Source: Dyella_B humi (GTDB taxonomy: Bacteria; Pseudomonadota; Gammaproteobacteria; Xanthomonadales; Rhodanobacteraceae). From it: a stretch of 64,000 nt of DNA. The notes under the pieces were generated by a model that saw only the letters and a program-made list of their open reading frames with translations, searched no databases and was not told the origin of the DNA. Shown here piece after piece: positions 8,640 through 17,006 of the stretch (the first letter of the stretch is position 1; each line of letters starts with the position of its first letter). The translations under genes and the position numbers were made by a program. The stretch covers positions 124,001 through 188,000 of the forward strand of contig NZ_JADIKI010000023.1 of NCBI RefSeq assembly GCF_044904605.1, written 5' to 3'.

Positions 8640-9386
8640 ATGACCACGACCACGCACAACTACGTACCGCGCCATATCGGCATCGTGATGGATGGCAATG
8701 GCCGCTGGGCGAAAGCCCGCCACCGTCCGCGCAGCTTCGGCCACAACGCTGGACGCAAGGCCGTGCGCGAAGTAGTGGAGGGTTGCATACGTCACGGCGT
8801 GGAAGCGCTGACCCTGTTCGCGTTCTCCAGCGAAAACTGGCAGCGCCCGCCGGATGAGGTCGGCGCCCTGCTGGACCTGTTCATGCGCGCGCTCAACAAA
8901 GAAGTGGACGAGCTGGACGAAAACGAGGTGCGCCTGCGCTTCATCGGCGATTTGTCCGCCTTCGACAAAACGCTACAGAAGCACATGGTCGATGCGATGA
9001 CGCGCACCGCCGACAACACCAAGCTGCACTTGAACATCGCCGTGAATTACGGTGGCCGATGGGATATCGTGCAGGCCGCGCGCAAGGCCGCCATGGCGGT
9101 GGCACGCGGCGACCTGACCGTTGATGCCATTGACGAAGCCGCGTTCGACGGCTGGACCAGCCTGTCCGAGGTTCCGCCGCTGGATCTTTTCATCCGCACT
9201 GGCGGCGACCACCGCATCAGCAATTTCTTGCTGTGGCAGTTAGCCTATGCGGAACTGTATTTCACCGAGACGCTGTGGCCGGACTTCAATCAGGCCTCGC
9301 TGCAGCTTGCCATCAATGACTTTGCCCGTCGCGAACGTCGCTTCGGCCGCACCGGCGACCAGGTTGCCCAGGCAGCGGTCCGTTGA
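8640..9386 (+). CDS. uppS: (2E,6E)-FPP-specific undecaprenyl diphosphate synthase
   Basis: Cis-prenyltransferase that builds the C55 lipid carrier for peptidoglycan and O-antigen from farnesyl diphosphate and isopentenyl diphosphate. It is 248 aa with the ATG at 8640. The catalytic Asp is in HIGIVMDGNGRWAK (D18). SSENWQRP, the diphosphate-binding Arg in DLFIRTGGDHRISNF, and LLWQLAYAELYF follow. The frame is open upstream to 8562, but those residues do not resemble the family. It precedes cdsA by 188 bp. Confidence 0.96.
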   Translation: MTTTTHNYVPRHIGIVMDGNGRWAKARHRPRSFGHNAGRKAVREVVEGCIRHGVEALTLFAFSSENWQRPPDEVGALLDLFMRALNKEVDELDENEVRLRFIGDLSAFDKTLQKHMVDAMTRTADNTKLHLNIAVNYGGRWDIVQAARKAAMAVARGDLTVDAIDEAAFDGWTSLSEVPPLDLFIRTGGDHRISNFLLWQLAYAELYFTETLWPDFNQASLQLAINDFARRERRFGRTGDQVAQAAVR

Positions 9387-9574
9387 ACGGGCCTGCGACG
9401 TCCGCAAGGCCCGTGTCGGATCTTTTCGTACACCGGGCAAGGAGTAACCAGGGCGTGCATGCCGACATGCGACTTAACGAACATCCTGGCAAGTATGCGA
9501 GCCGCCACACACACGTGTGCCCGCAGCGCTCACGCTGCGCGGACAGCGCCATGAACAGGCATTAGGGAAAGTCC

Positions 9575-10402
9575 ATGCTGCGACAGCGTGTTCTCACCGC
9601 CCTGCTCCTTGCGCCACTGGTAATCCTGCTGATCCTGCTGCTGCCGACCAGCGTGTTCGCCTGCCTGCTGGCCGCCGCGTTCCTGGCCGCCATCTGGGAA
9701 TGGACACGGCTGGCCGGCGTGAAAAGTCGTCCCGCGCGCGGCGCTCTGCTCGGCGTCGCATTGCTGGTCTTCATCGCACTGTGGGCGCTGCGCACATCGA
9801 CATGGCTGTGGCCAGCGCTGATCGTGGCCGGCACGGTCTGGTGGCTATTGGTATGCGTCTGGCTTCGCCACTTTGCCTTCGCCGCCGCGCCCACGCCCGA
9901 GAATCGCAACCTGAAGCTGCTGGCCGGCGCGTTCGTGGTGTTTCCGGCCTGGGTGGCCGGCGTGGAGATCCACGGTAGCCCGTCGTACGGTCATGTATGG
10001 ACGTTCCTGGCCATGCTGCTGGTGTGGGCCGCCGACACGGGCGCCTACTTCGCCGGCAGTTATTTCGGTAAGGGCAAGCGCAAGTTGGCACCGCAGATCA
10101 GCCCTGGCAAGACCTGGACCGGCGTCTACGGTGCTTTCGCCACCAGCGCCGCGGTGGCCGCAGTGGCCGGCTGGCTGCTGGGTGTGCATGATTTGCGACT
10201 GCTCGGCTTGATCGTGGTCACGATCGTGACCGTCGCCAGCTCGATCGTCGGCGACTTGTTGGAAAGCCTGATGAAGCGGCACGCGAACGTGAAGGACTCT
10301 GGTGCTCTTTTCCCCGGGCATGGCGGCCTGCTAGACCGCCTGGACAGCGTGTTCGCCGCCCTGCCGGTGTTTGCGCTGGGGAAACTGTTACTGGGGCTTT
10401 GA
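9575..10402 (+). CDS. cdsA: phosphatidate cytidylyltransferase (CDP-diglyceride synthase)
   Basis: Inner-membrane enzyme that makes CDP-diacylglycerol from phosphatidate and CTP, the branch point to all phospholipids. It is 275 aa with about seven to eight hydrophobic segments beginning LTALLLAPLVILLILLL. The family signature is in the last quarter: LLESLMKRHANVKDSG, then PGHGGLLDRLDS, with the Lys-Asp-Ser and Asp residues used for metal and substrate binding. In many Lysobacterales the next gene is dxr; here it is absent and rseP follows after 183 bp. Confidence 0.96.
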   Translation: MLRQRVLTALLLAPLVILLILLLPTSVFACLLAAAFLAAIWEWTRLAGVKSRPARGALLGVALLVFIALWALRTSTWLWPALIVAGTVWWLLVCVWLRHFAFAAAPTPENRNLKLLAGAFVVFPAWVAGVEIHGSPSYGHVWTFLAMLLVWAADTGAYFAGSYFGKGKRKLAPQISPGKTWTGVYGAFATSAAVAAVAGWLLGVHDLRLLGLIVVTIVTVASSIVGDLLESLMKRHANVKDSGALFPGHGGLLDRLDSVFAALPVFALGKLLLGL

Positions 10403-10406
10403 GCGC

Positions 10407-10424
10407 CCCTCTTCGGGAAGAGGG
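10407..10424. repeat. short perfect hairpin after cdsA
   Basis: CCCTCTTC (10407-10414) and GAAGAGGG (10417-10424), perfect 8-bp arms, 5 nt after the cdsA stop. No T tract follows. It looks like a fragment of the same repeat family as 18233-18368 and lies where dxr would be expected. Confidence 0.5.
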
Positions 10425-10585
10425 AACCGCATTCAGCTGTATTCACGAATGGAACTGCGGCTCCGCGCCGCGGTCGATATCCAAACCCCGAGCGTACGCC
10501 ACCGCGCAGTCTCCCGGACTGCCCGGCGGGTACTTCGCAACGCTTGCTGATAAGCTTTGAGTTCCCAAGAGACGTACTTGCTTTG

Positions 10586-11935
10586 ATGAATCCTTTCCTC
10601 GGCTCGGTGTTCTGGCTGCTCGTCACGCTCGGCGTGCTGGTCACCTTTCACGAATTCGGACACTACTGGGTTGCGCGCCGCTGCGGCGTGAAAGTGCTGC
10701 GCTTCTCGGTCGGCTTCGGCCGCGCCGTCTGGAAACGCGTCGGCCGTGACGGCACCGAGTACCAGGTGGCTGCCATTCCGCTGGGCGGCTACGTCAAAAT
10801 GCTCGATGCGCGCGAAGGCGAGGTCGATCCGGCGGAGCGCCACCAGGAATTCACTGCGCAACCGATCTGGAAGCGTATCGCCATCGTGGCCGCAGGCCCG
10901 GGCTTCAATATCATCTTTACCATTGCCGCGTTCTGGTTGATGTTCGTGCTGGGTCGCACGGATTACGCACCGATCGTCACCGCAGCGCCGCAAAGCCTGG
11001 CCGCCGAGGCGGGCATCCATTCGGGCGACCGGCTGCTGACGGTGGGCGGCGAACCGGTGACCACCTGGAGCGGCTCCTACGATGCCGTCGCCAATGCGCT
11101 GCTAAGCCGCTCACCGCTAGCGGTGACCGTGCGCGACGTGGACGGCACGCAGCGCACGCTGGTGTTGCCGCTGAACCGCTTGCCGCCCGGCGAAGACATT
11201 GGGCAATACCTGGACAAGCTCGGGTTGCAACTCGCTCCCGCGCCGGCCATCGCTGCCACCGTGTCGCCGGGTGATCCGGCTGCATCGGCGGGCATGCAAG
11301 CGGGCGACAAGATCCTGCGCATCAACGGCCACGCCGTGAAGGATTTCGGCGATCTCGGTGACCAGATCAAAGCCGCCGCGGCGAAGTCTCCAGTCTTGTC
11401 GGTGGACATAGAGCGGAACGGCAAGCCGATGACTTTCTCGGTCAAGGCGCGCATGACATCGATAGAAGGCGCCGCGCCGCAATGGGTGATCGGCGTGACG
11501 GCGCCAGCGGCCGAGATGGCCATCCAGCATTACGGCCCGGCCAAAGCACTTGCCGAATCGGTCTCCCTCACCTGGCAGCGCACCACCGACACCTTCAGCA
11601 TGGTCGGCAAGATGATCTCCGGCGAGGCGTCGACGCGGAACATTTCCGGTGTGATCGGCATTGCGCAGGTGGCCAATGCCGCGGCGCAATTGGGGCTGGA
11701 TCGCTTCCTGGAATTCCTCGGTCTGGTCTCGCTGAGCCTGGCAATCATCAACCTGCTGCCCATCCCGGTCTTGGATGGGGGCCATCTGCTGTATTACCTT
11801 ATCGAGCTGATCAAAGGCAGCCCAGTCAGCGAGCGGACCATGATCGCGGGCCAGTACGTGGGCATCGCCTTGCTGTTCACGCTGATGGGGTTGGCGTTCT
11901 ACAACGACATCCACCGCATCATCCTGCCCTCGTGA
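10586..11935 (+). CDS. rseP: RIP metalloprotease RseP (site-2 protease)
   Basis: Inner-membrane zinc protease that cleaves anti-sigma factor RseA inside the membrane after DegS, releasing sigma-E, and also degrades signal-peptide remnants. It is 449 aa from the ATG at 10586 (MNPFLGSVFWLLVTLGV). Zinc ligands are in HEFGH at residues 22-26. Two PDZ domains lie in the middle (GIHSGDRLLTVGGEP and GMQAGDKILRINGH). The third ligand region LLPIPVLDGGHL is near the C-terminus. A TTG at 10544 would add 14 residues that do not fit the family. It precedes bamA, the usual envelope-assembly grouping. Confidence 0.96.
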   Translation: MNPFLGSVFWLLVTLGVLVTFHEFGHYWVARRCGVKVLRFSVGFGRAVWKRVGRDGTEYQVAAIPLGGYVKMLDAREGEVDPAERHQEFTAQPIWKRIAIVAAGPGFNIIFTIAAFWLMFVLGRTDYAPIVTAAPQSLAAEAGIHSGDRLLTVGGEPVTTWSGSYDAVANALLSRSPLAVTVRDVDGTQRTLVLPLNRLPPGEDIGQYLDKLGLQLAPAPAIAATVSPGDPAASAGMQAGDKILRINGHAVKDFGDLGDQIKAAAAKSPVLSVDIERNGKPMTFSVKARMTSIEGAAPQWVIGVTAPAAEMAIQHYGPAKALAESVSLTWQRTTDTFSMVGKMISGEASTRNISGVIGIAQVANAAAQLGLDRFLEFLGLVSLSLAIINLLPIPVLDGGHLLYYLIELIKGSPVSERTMIAGQYVGIALLFTLMGLAFYNDIHRIILPS

Positions 11936-12062
11936 GACGGATGCGCGCCGCTTGCAACCTTCGGTTGAATGCTGGCCGCGATCGTCCTATTGCGTGGGAA
12001 CCCATGTTTCATGCGCGGAATAACGCGAGGCCGGGATGATGCCGGCTTTGGAAAAAATGCAG

Positions 12063-12086
12063 CGGGGCAGCCGTATGGCGGCCCCG
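12063..12086 (+). promoter_or_regulatory. hairpin in the bamA leader
   Basis: CGGGGC-A-GCC, loop GTAT, GGC-G-GCCCCG: a 9-bp stem with one opposed A/G pair, 25 nt before the bamA ATG. There is no T run, so it is not a standard terminator. It could affect ribosome access or transcript stability. The role is not shown by sequence. Confidence 0.4.
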
Positions 12087-12111
12087 TCCGAATAACACAA
12101 CGGAATCGACG

Positions 12112-14556
12112 ATGAAGCGTATCGCCGCCCTGATCCTGCTTGCCTCCCTTTCTTCGAGCGCTTTCGCGCTGGAACCCTTCGTCGTTTCCGATATCCGCAT
12201 CGAAGGTCTCAACCGCATTTCCGCCGGTACGGTGTTCAACTACCTGCAAATCAACAAGGGTGACCAGCTCTCCGCCGAGGAGGCCCAGCAGGCAATCCGC
12301 GCCCTGTACGGCACTAAGTTCTTCAGCGACGTGGAGCTGGAGCGCGACGGCAACATCTTGGTGATCAAGGTGGTGGAGCGTCCGTCCATTGCCAAGCTGT
12401 CCATTCGCGGCAACAGTGACATCAAGACCGACGATCTCAAGAAGGGCCTGAAGGAAATCGGCCTCTCTGAAGGCGAAACCTTCGACCGCCTCGCGCTGGA
12501 CCGCGTGCAGCAGGAGCTGATCCGCCAGTACTACAACCGCGGCAAGTACAACGTGTCCGTGAGCCCGCACGTGACACCGCTCGACCGCAACCGCGTGGCC
12601 ATCGATATCGAAATTCGCGAAGGCAAGGTCGCCAAGATCAAGGAAGTGAACATCGTCGGCAACACGGCGTTCACCGACAAGGAAATCGAGAAGGGCTTCG
12701 AATCGGGCACCACCAACTTGCTGTCGTGGTATTCGAAGAACGACCAGTATTCGCAGGATAAGCTTTCGGGCGACCTGAAAAAGCTGCAGTCCTACTACAT
12801 GGACCGCGGCTACGCCGACTTCGGCATCGACTCCACCCAGGTGACCATCGCACCGGACAAGCGCGCGATGTACATCGCCGCCGATGTCGTACAGGGCGAC
12901 ATCTACCACATCTCCGGCACGCACCTGCTCGGCCAGCTGATCCTGCCGGAAGACACGCTGCGCAGGCTAGTGTTCGTGAAGGATGGCGACCTGTTCAACC
13001 GCCGCGCGATCGAAGCCACGTCGGACTCGATCAAGGCATTGCTGGCCAATATCGGTTACGCCTTCGCCAAGGTGAACTCGGTACCCAAGCTGGATAAGCA
13101 GAACAAGACCGTCGATGTCACCTGGTATATCCAGCCGGGTCAGCGCGTGTACGTGCGCCGCGTGATATTCCAAGGCAACACCCGTACCGAAGATGACGTG
13201 CTGCGCCGTGAAATGCGCCAGATGGAAGGTTCCTGGTACTCGCAGGCGGCGATCGACCGCTCGAAGATCCGCCTGCAGCAGCTCGGCTACTTCAAGACCG
13301 TCACCATCGACAAACAGACCGTGCCGGGCAGCGATGATGAAGTCGACCTGACGGTGAAGGTGGAAGAACAGTCCGCCGGCAGCCTGACCTTCGGCGTGGG
13401 TTACTCGCAGTACTCGGGCATCATCCTGTCCGCCTCGGTGTCGCAGAACAATTTCCTCGGCACCGGCGACCACTTCAGCATCGGCGCGCAGCGCAGCGAC
13501 TACCTCACCTCGATCAACGCGGGCTACCTCAACCCGTACCTGACCGACAACGGCGTCAGCATCGGCTATAACGCGACGTTCTCGAAAGCCGACTACAGCA
13601 GCCTGGGCAGCCAGTACGCCAGCTACTCGAACAGCACCAAGTCGTTCTCCACCACGCTGGGCATTCCGGTCACCGACTTCGACCGCCTGAGCGGCAGCCT
13701 CGGCATCGGCAGCACCAAGATCAACACCTACTACGGCTACACGCCGCAGGTGCTGATCGATTACATCAACGCGTTGGGTCACGAGACCATACACACCTGG
13801 ACCGGCTCGCTGAGCTGGGTCCACGACACGCGCAACTCGTACTGGGCGCCGACACACGGCGGCCAGCTCACCGCCGGCGTAAACGTGGCGCTGCCGGGTT
13901 CCACCGTGCAGTACTGGACCTTTAACGCCGAGGCCAATCATTACTGGCCGATCTACAAGGGCTTCGTGCTGTACCTGGATGGCAAGGTCGGCTACGGCGA
14001 TACCTACGGCACTCAGAAGTACGCCAACACCACGGCTGATTACACCCCAGCCAGTGGCGGGAATCCCCAAGTTGGCTATAAGGCTGGTCAGACCATCGCC
14101 TTCCCGTTCTGGATGAACTTCTACGCCGGCGGCGTCACCGACCTACGCGGCTTCCAGGACAACACGCTCGGTCCGCGCGCCTGCGCAGGCGCTGACACCA
14201 ACGGCAAACCCATTGTGCCCCTGTCCAACGGGTACTGCTCCGGCAGTCCCTATAGCTACGCACAGCCGATCGGCGGCGCGTTCAAGGTGCTGGGCACGGC
14301 CGAGCTGTACCTGCCGCTGCCATTCCTGAAGGACATCAACACGGCGCGCGTATCGCTCTTCATGGACGTGGGCCAGGCTTACCAGAACGTGCAGAGCTTC
14401 AGCGCCAGCCAGCTCGACGCGTCGGCCGGTGTCTCGCTGCACTGGCAGGCGCCGATCGGTCCGCTGATCATCAGCCTCGGCTTCCCGTTCCGCACGCAGG
14501 CGGCGGATCGCCAATACGAAGAACGCATCCAGTTCACCTTCGGCAGCCAGTTCTAA
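12112..14556 (+). CDS. bamA: outer membrane protein assembly factor BamA
   Basis: Essential outer-membrane core of the BAM complex, which folds beta-barrel proteins. It is 814 aa. A signal peptide is evident at residues 1-19 (MKRIAALILLASLSSSAFA). Five POTRA repeats follow, each starting with a strand such as FVVSDIRIEGLNRIS or KIKEVNIVGNTAF or VRRVIFQGNTRT. The C-terminal half is an Omp85 barrel with the VTDLRGF motif (the conserved RGF) near residue 680. It ends in aromatic FTFGSQF, the expected C-terminal signature. An intrinsic terminator follows the stop. skp, which lies next to bamA in E. coli, is missing here. Confidence 0.97.
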   Translation: MKRIAALILLASLSSSAFALEPFVVSDIRIEGLNRISAGTVFNYLQINKGDQLSAEEAQQAIRALYGTKFFSDVELERDGNILVIKVVERPSIAKLSIRGNSDIKTDDLKKGLKEIGLSEGETFDRLALDRVQQELIRQYYNRGKYNVSVSPHVTPLDRNRVAIDIEIREGKVAKIKEVNIVGNTAFTDKEIEKGFESGTTNLLSWYSKNDQYSQDKLSGDLKKLQSYYMDRGYADFGIDSTQVTIAPDKRAMYIAADVVQGDIYHISGTHLLGQLILPEDTLRRLVFVKDGDLFNRRAIEATSDSIKALLANIGYAFAKVNSVPKLDKQNKTVDVTWYIQPGQRVYVRRVIFQGNTRTEDDVLRREMRQMEGSWYSQAAIDRSKIRLQQLGYFKTVTIDKQTVPGSDDEVDLTVKVEEQSAGSLTFGVGYSQYSGIILSASVSQNNFLGTGDHFSIGAQRSDYLTSINAGYLNPYLTDNGVSIGYNATFSKADYSSLGSQYASYSNSTKSFSTTLGIPVTDFDRLSGSLGIGSTKINTYYGYTPQVLIDYINALGHETIHTWTGSLSWVHDTRNSYWAPTHGGQLTAGVNVALPGSTVQYWTFNAEANHYWPIYKGFVLYLDGKVGYGDTYGTQKYANTTADYTPASGGNPQVGYKAGQTIAFPFWMNFYAGGVTDLRGFQDNTLGPRACAGADTNGKPIVPLSNGYCSGSPYSYAQPIGGAFKVLGTAELYLPLPFLKDINTARVSLFMDVGQAYQNVQSFSASQLDASAGVSLHWQAPIGPLIISLGFPFRTQAADRQYEERIQFTFGSQF

Positions 14557-14580
14557 ACCGGCTCGCTCGGAAGTTCTGCA

Positions 14581-14609
14581 GAAAGCGCGGCCATGCCGCG
14601 CTTTCTTTT
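14581..14609 (+). terminator. rho-independent terminator after bamA
   Basis: Eleven-bp perfect stem GAAAGCGCGGC / GCCGCGCTTTC with a CAT loop, followed by TTTT at 14606-14609. It separates bamA from lpxD. Upstream of lpxD a TACAAT at about 14664 may be the -10 box of a new promoter, but the -35 is weak. Confidence 0.85.
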
Positions 14610-14690
14610 GCGGGACGCTGCGGAATCGCAAAATGATGCACGCCGCCGGGAACGAACCCCTACAATGCGGCGATTGCCACGGAGCCTTGG

Positions 14691-15719
14691 ATGAGCACGA
14701 TCCAATACAGCGTCGCCCAACTCGCTGAACGCTTCGCCCTCGAATTCCGGGGCGACGGTAAGCGCCTCATCGACGGCGTGGGCACGCTCGCGGGAGCCGG
14801 CCTAACCCAGCTCAGCTTTCTCTCCAACAGCAAATACACCGCGCAACTTGCCGGCACACACGCGGGCGTCGTCGTCTTGAACAGCGAGGCCGCGGATAGC
14901 TGTCCTACTGCAGCGCTGATCGCACGCGATCCGTACGTCGCTTATGCCCACATCGCCGCCTTGTTCGAGCGCCTGCCATCCGCGGCACCCGGCGTGCATC
15001 CCACAGCCGTGGTTGCGCCGGGCGCTCGCGTGAGCCCATCGGCGAGCATCGGCCCGTGCTGCGTGATCGATGAAAGTGCCGTGGTGGAAGACGGTGCCAT
15101 ACTCGGCCCGCATTGCATCATCGGACAGGAGTGCATTGTCGGTGCGCAATCGCGGCTGGTCGCGCGCGTCACCCTGGTCACGCGCGTGACGCTCGGCAAG
15201 CGCGTGCTGGTGCATCCCGGCGCGGTAATCGGTTCGGATGGCTTCGGCCTCGCCTTCGATCGCGATCATTGGGTGAAGCTGCCACAGCTCGGTGGCGTAC
15301 GCATCGGTGACGATTGCGAGATCGGCACCAACACCACCATCGATCGCGGCGCGCTGGATGACACCGTGCTGGAAGAAGACGTGCGGCTGGACAACCAGAT
15401 CCAGATCGCCCACAACGTCCACATCGGTGCGCACACCGCCATGGCCGGCTGCGCCGCTGTGGCCGGTAGTGCGAAAATTGGCCGCTACTGCATGATCGGC
15501 GGCAACGCCGGTGTGCTCGGCCATCTCGAGGTGGCCGACCGCGTTACCATAACGGCCAAGAGCCTGGTGACTCATTCGATTCGGGAGGCTGGCGAGTATT
15601 CCTCCGGAGTGCCGCTGCAGGAGAACCGACAGTGGCGCCGCAATGCTGCGCGCTTCAAGCACCTGGACGAGTACGCGCGCCGATTGTCGGCGCTGGAAAA
15701 GGATAAGAAAGATGACTGA
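14691..15719 (+). CDS. lpxD: UDP-3-O-(3-hydroxyacyl)glucosamine N-acyltransferase
   Basis: Third step of lipid A synthesis: transfers a hydroxyacyl chain from ACP to the 2-amino group of UDP-3-O-acyl-glucosamine. It is 342 aa. It has an N-terminal uridine-binding domain (FLSNSKYTAQL), then a left-handed beta helix of hexapeptide repeats, for instance HIGAHTAMAGCAAVAG and KIGRYCMIGGNAGVLGH. The catalytic His is in the QIAHNVHIG region. A C-terminal helical tail (NAARFKHLDEYARRLSALEK) is present. The 3' end overlaps fabZ by 8 nt, so the two are translationally coupled. Confidence 0.97.
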   Translation: MSTIQYSVAQLAERFALEFRGDGKRLIDGVGTLAGAGLTQLSFLSNSKYTAQLAGTHAGVVVLNSEAADSCPTAALIARDPYVAYAHIAALFERLPSAAPGVHPTAVVAPGARVSPSASIGPCCVIDESAVVEDGAILGPHCIIGQECIVGAQSRLVARVTLVTRVTLGKRVLVHPGAVIGSDGFGLAFDRDHWVKLPQLGGVRIGDDCEIGTNTTIDRGALDDTVLEEDVRLDNQIQIAHNVHIGAHTAMAGCAAVAGSAKIGRYCMIGGNAGVLGHLEVADRVTITAKSLVTHSIREAGEYSSGVPLQENRQWRRNAARFKHLDEYARRLSALEKDKKDD

Positions 15720-16185
15720 CAACACCACCCCGATCACGCTGCCGGTAGGCGTGGAGCAGATCCGGCAATTGCTGCCGCACCGCTACCCGTTCCTGCTGGT
15801 GGATCGCGTGATCGAGATCGTGCCCGAGCAAAGCGTGGTAACGCTGAAGAACGTCACCATCAACGAGCCGTTTTTCGACGGCCACTTTCCCGGTCATCCG
15901 GTCATGCCCGGCGTGCTGATCGTGGAAGCCATGGCCCAGTCCGCAGGTCTGCTCACGCAGATCAGCGCGCGCCTGAAAGGCGCTTCGGCCAGCCCCCTGT
16001 TCTACTTGGCCAAGGTCGACAACGCGCGCTTCAATGCACCTGTAGTGCCCGGCGACCAACTGCGCATGGAAGTGAAGCTCAAGCGCTTGCTGCGCAGCAT
16101 GGGCCTGTTCGAGGCGCGCACGCTGGTCGACGGCAAGGAAGTGGCCAGCTGCGAATTGATGTGCGCCGCGAGGTCGGATAAATGA
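15712..16185 (+). CDS. fabZ: 3-hydroxyacyl-[acyl-carrier-protein] dehydratase FabZ
   Basis: Hot-dog-fold dehydratase of fatty-acid elongation that competes with the LpxA branch for hydroxyacyl-ACP. It is 157 aa from the ATG at 15712, which overlaps the lpxD stop. The active-site His is in FFDGHFPGHPVMPGVLIVEA and the catalytic Glu in the same block (VEAMAQ). LLPHRYPFLLVDR is the typical N-terminal motif. It is followed by lpxA with a 4-nt ATGA overlap; placing fabZ inside the lipid A operon is standard in proteobacteria. Confidence 0.97.
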   Translation: MTDNTTPITLPVGVEQIRQLLPHRYPFLLVDRVIEIVPEQSVVTLKNVTINEPFFDGHFPGHPVMPGVLIVEAMAQSAGLLTQISARLKGASASPLFYLAKVDNARFNAPVVPGDQLRMEVKLKRLLRSMGLFEARTLVDGKEVASCELMCAARSDK

Positions 16186-16955
16186 TCCATCCCACCGCGC
16201 AAATCGACCCATCGGCCGTCATCGGCAAGAACGTCAGCATCGGCGCCTTCACCGTGATCGGCGCCGATGTGGAGATCGGCGAGGGCACGGTGATCGGCCC
16301 GCACGTGGTGGTCCAGGGCCCCACCAAGATCGGCCGCGACAATCGCATCGCGCAGTTCGCCTCACTCGGCGGTGATCCGCAGGATATGAAATACGGCGGC
16401 GAGCGCACCGAGCTGGTGATCGGTGATCGCAACTTGATTCGCGAATTCGTCACCATCAACCGCGGCACCGCCGAAGGTGGTGGCGTCACGCGCATCGGCA
16501 ACGACAACTGGTTGCTGGCTTACGTGCACGTCGCGCACGATTGCAACATCGGCAACCACACGATCTTCTCCAACTATTCGGCACTGGCCGGCCACGTCGA
16601 AGTCGGCGATTGGACGGTATTCGCCGGCTATTCCGGTGCGCACCAGTTCTGCAAGGTCGGCCCCCATGCCTTCATTGCCATGGGCTGCCTGCTCGGCGCC
16701 GACGTGCCGCCGTTCCTGATGATGGCCAACGATCAGAGCGGTCGCCCACGCGGCCTGAACACCACCGGCCTCAAGCGCCGCGGCTTCGAGCCGGAACGCA
16801 TCACCGCGATCAAGCGCGCTTACCGCACGCTGTATACCTCCGGCCTGTCGCTGGCCGAAGCGCGCGAGCAATTGGTCGCGCAGGCCAAGGACAGCGAGGA
16901 CGTGCGCGCGATGCTAGATTTCCTGGATCGCAGTGAGCGCGGGTTGGCGCGCTAA
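16182..16955 (+). CDS. lpxA: acyl-[ACP]--UDP-N-acetylglucosamine O-acyltransferase
   Basis: First step of lipid A synthesis. It is 257 aa. The hexapeptide left-handed beta helix starts at once (IHPTAQIDPSAVIGKNVSIG). The catalytic His lies in LAYVHVAHDCNIGNH, and acyl-chain ruler residues are in the following coils (SNYSALAGHVEVGD). A helical C-terminal domain begins at GLKRRGFEPERITAIKRAY. The ATG overlaps the fabZ stop. Which acyl length is used cannot be judged by eye. Confidence 0.97.
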   Translation: MIHPTAQIDPSAVIGKNVSIGAFTVIGADVEIGEGTVIGPHVVVQGPTKIGRDNRIAQFASLGGDPQDMKYGGERTELVIGDRNLIREFVTINRGTAEGGGVTRIGNDNWLLAYVHVAHDCNIGNHTIFSNYSALAGHVEVGDWTVFAGYSGAHQFCKVGPHAFIAMGCLLGADVPPFLMMANDQSGRPRGLNTTGLKRRGFEPERITAIKRAYRTLYTSGLSLAEAREQLVAQAKDSEDVRAMLDFLDRSERGLAR

Positions 16956-17006
16956 CGATATGCGCCCCGCATATCGTCAAATCAGGCACGAGCTTTTAAC
17001 CGCTGC

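Noticed and set aside
12967..14070. Long minus-strand open frame opposite bamA
   Set aside because: Shadow of bamA with no protein-like motifs.
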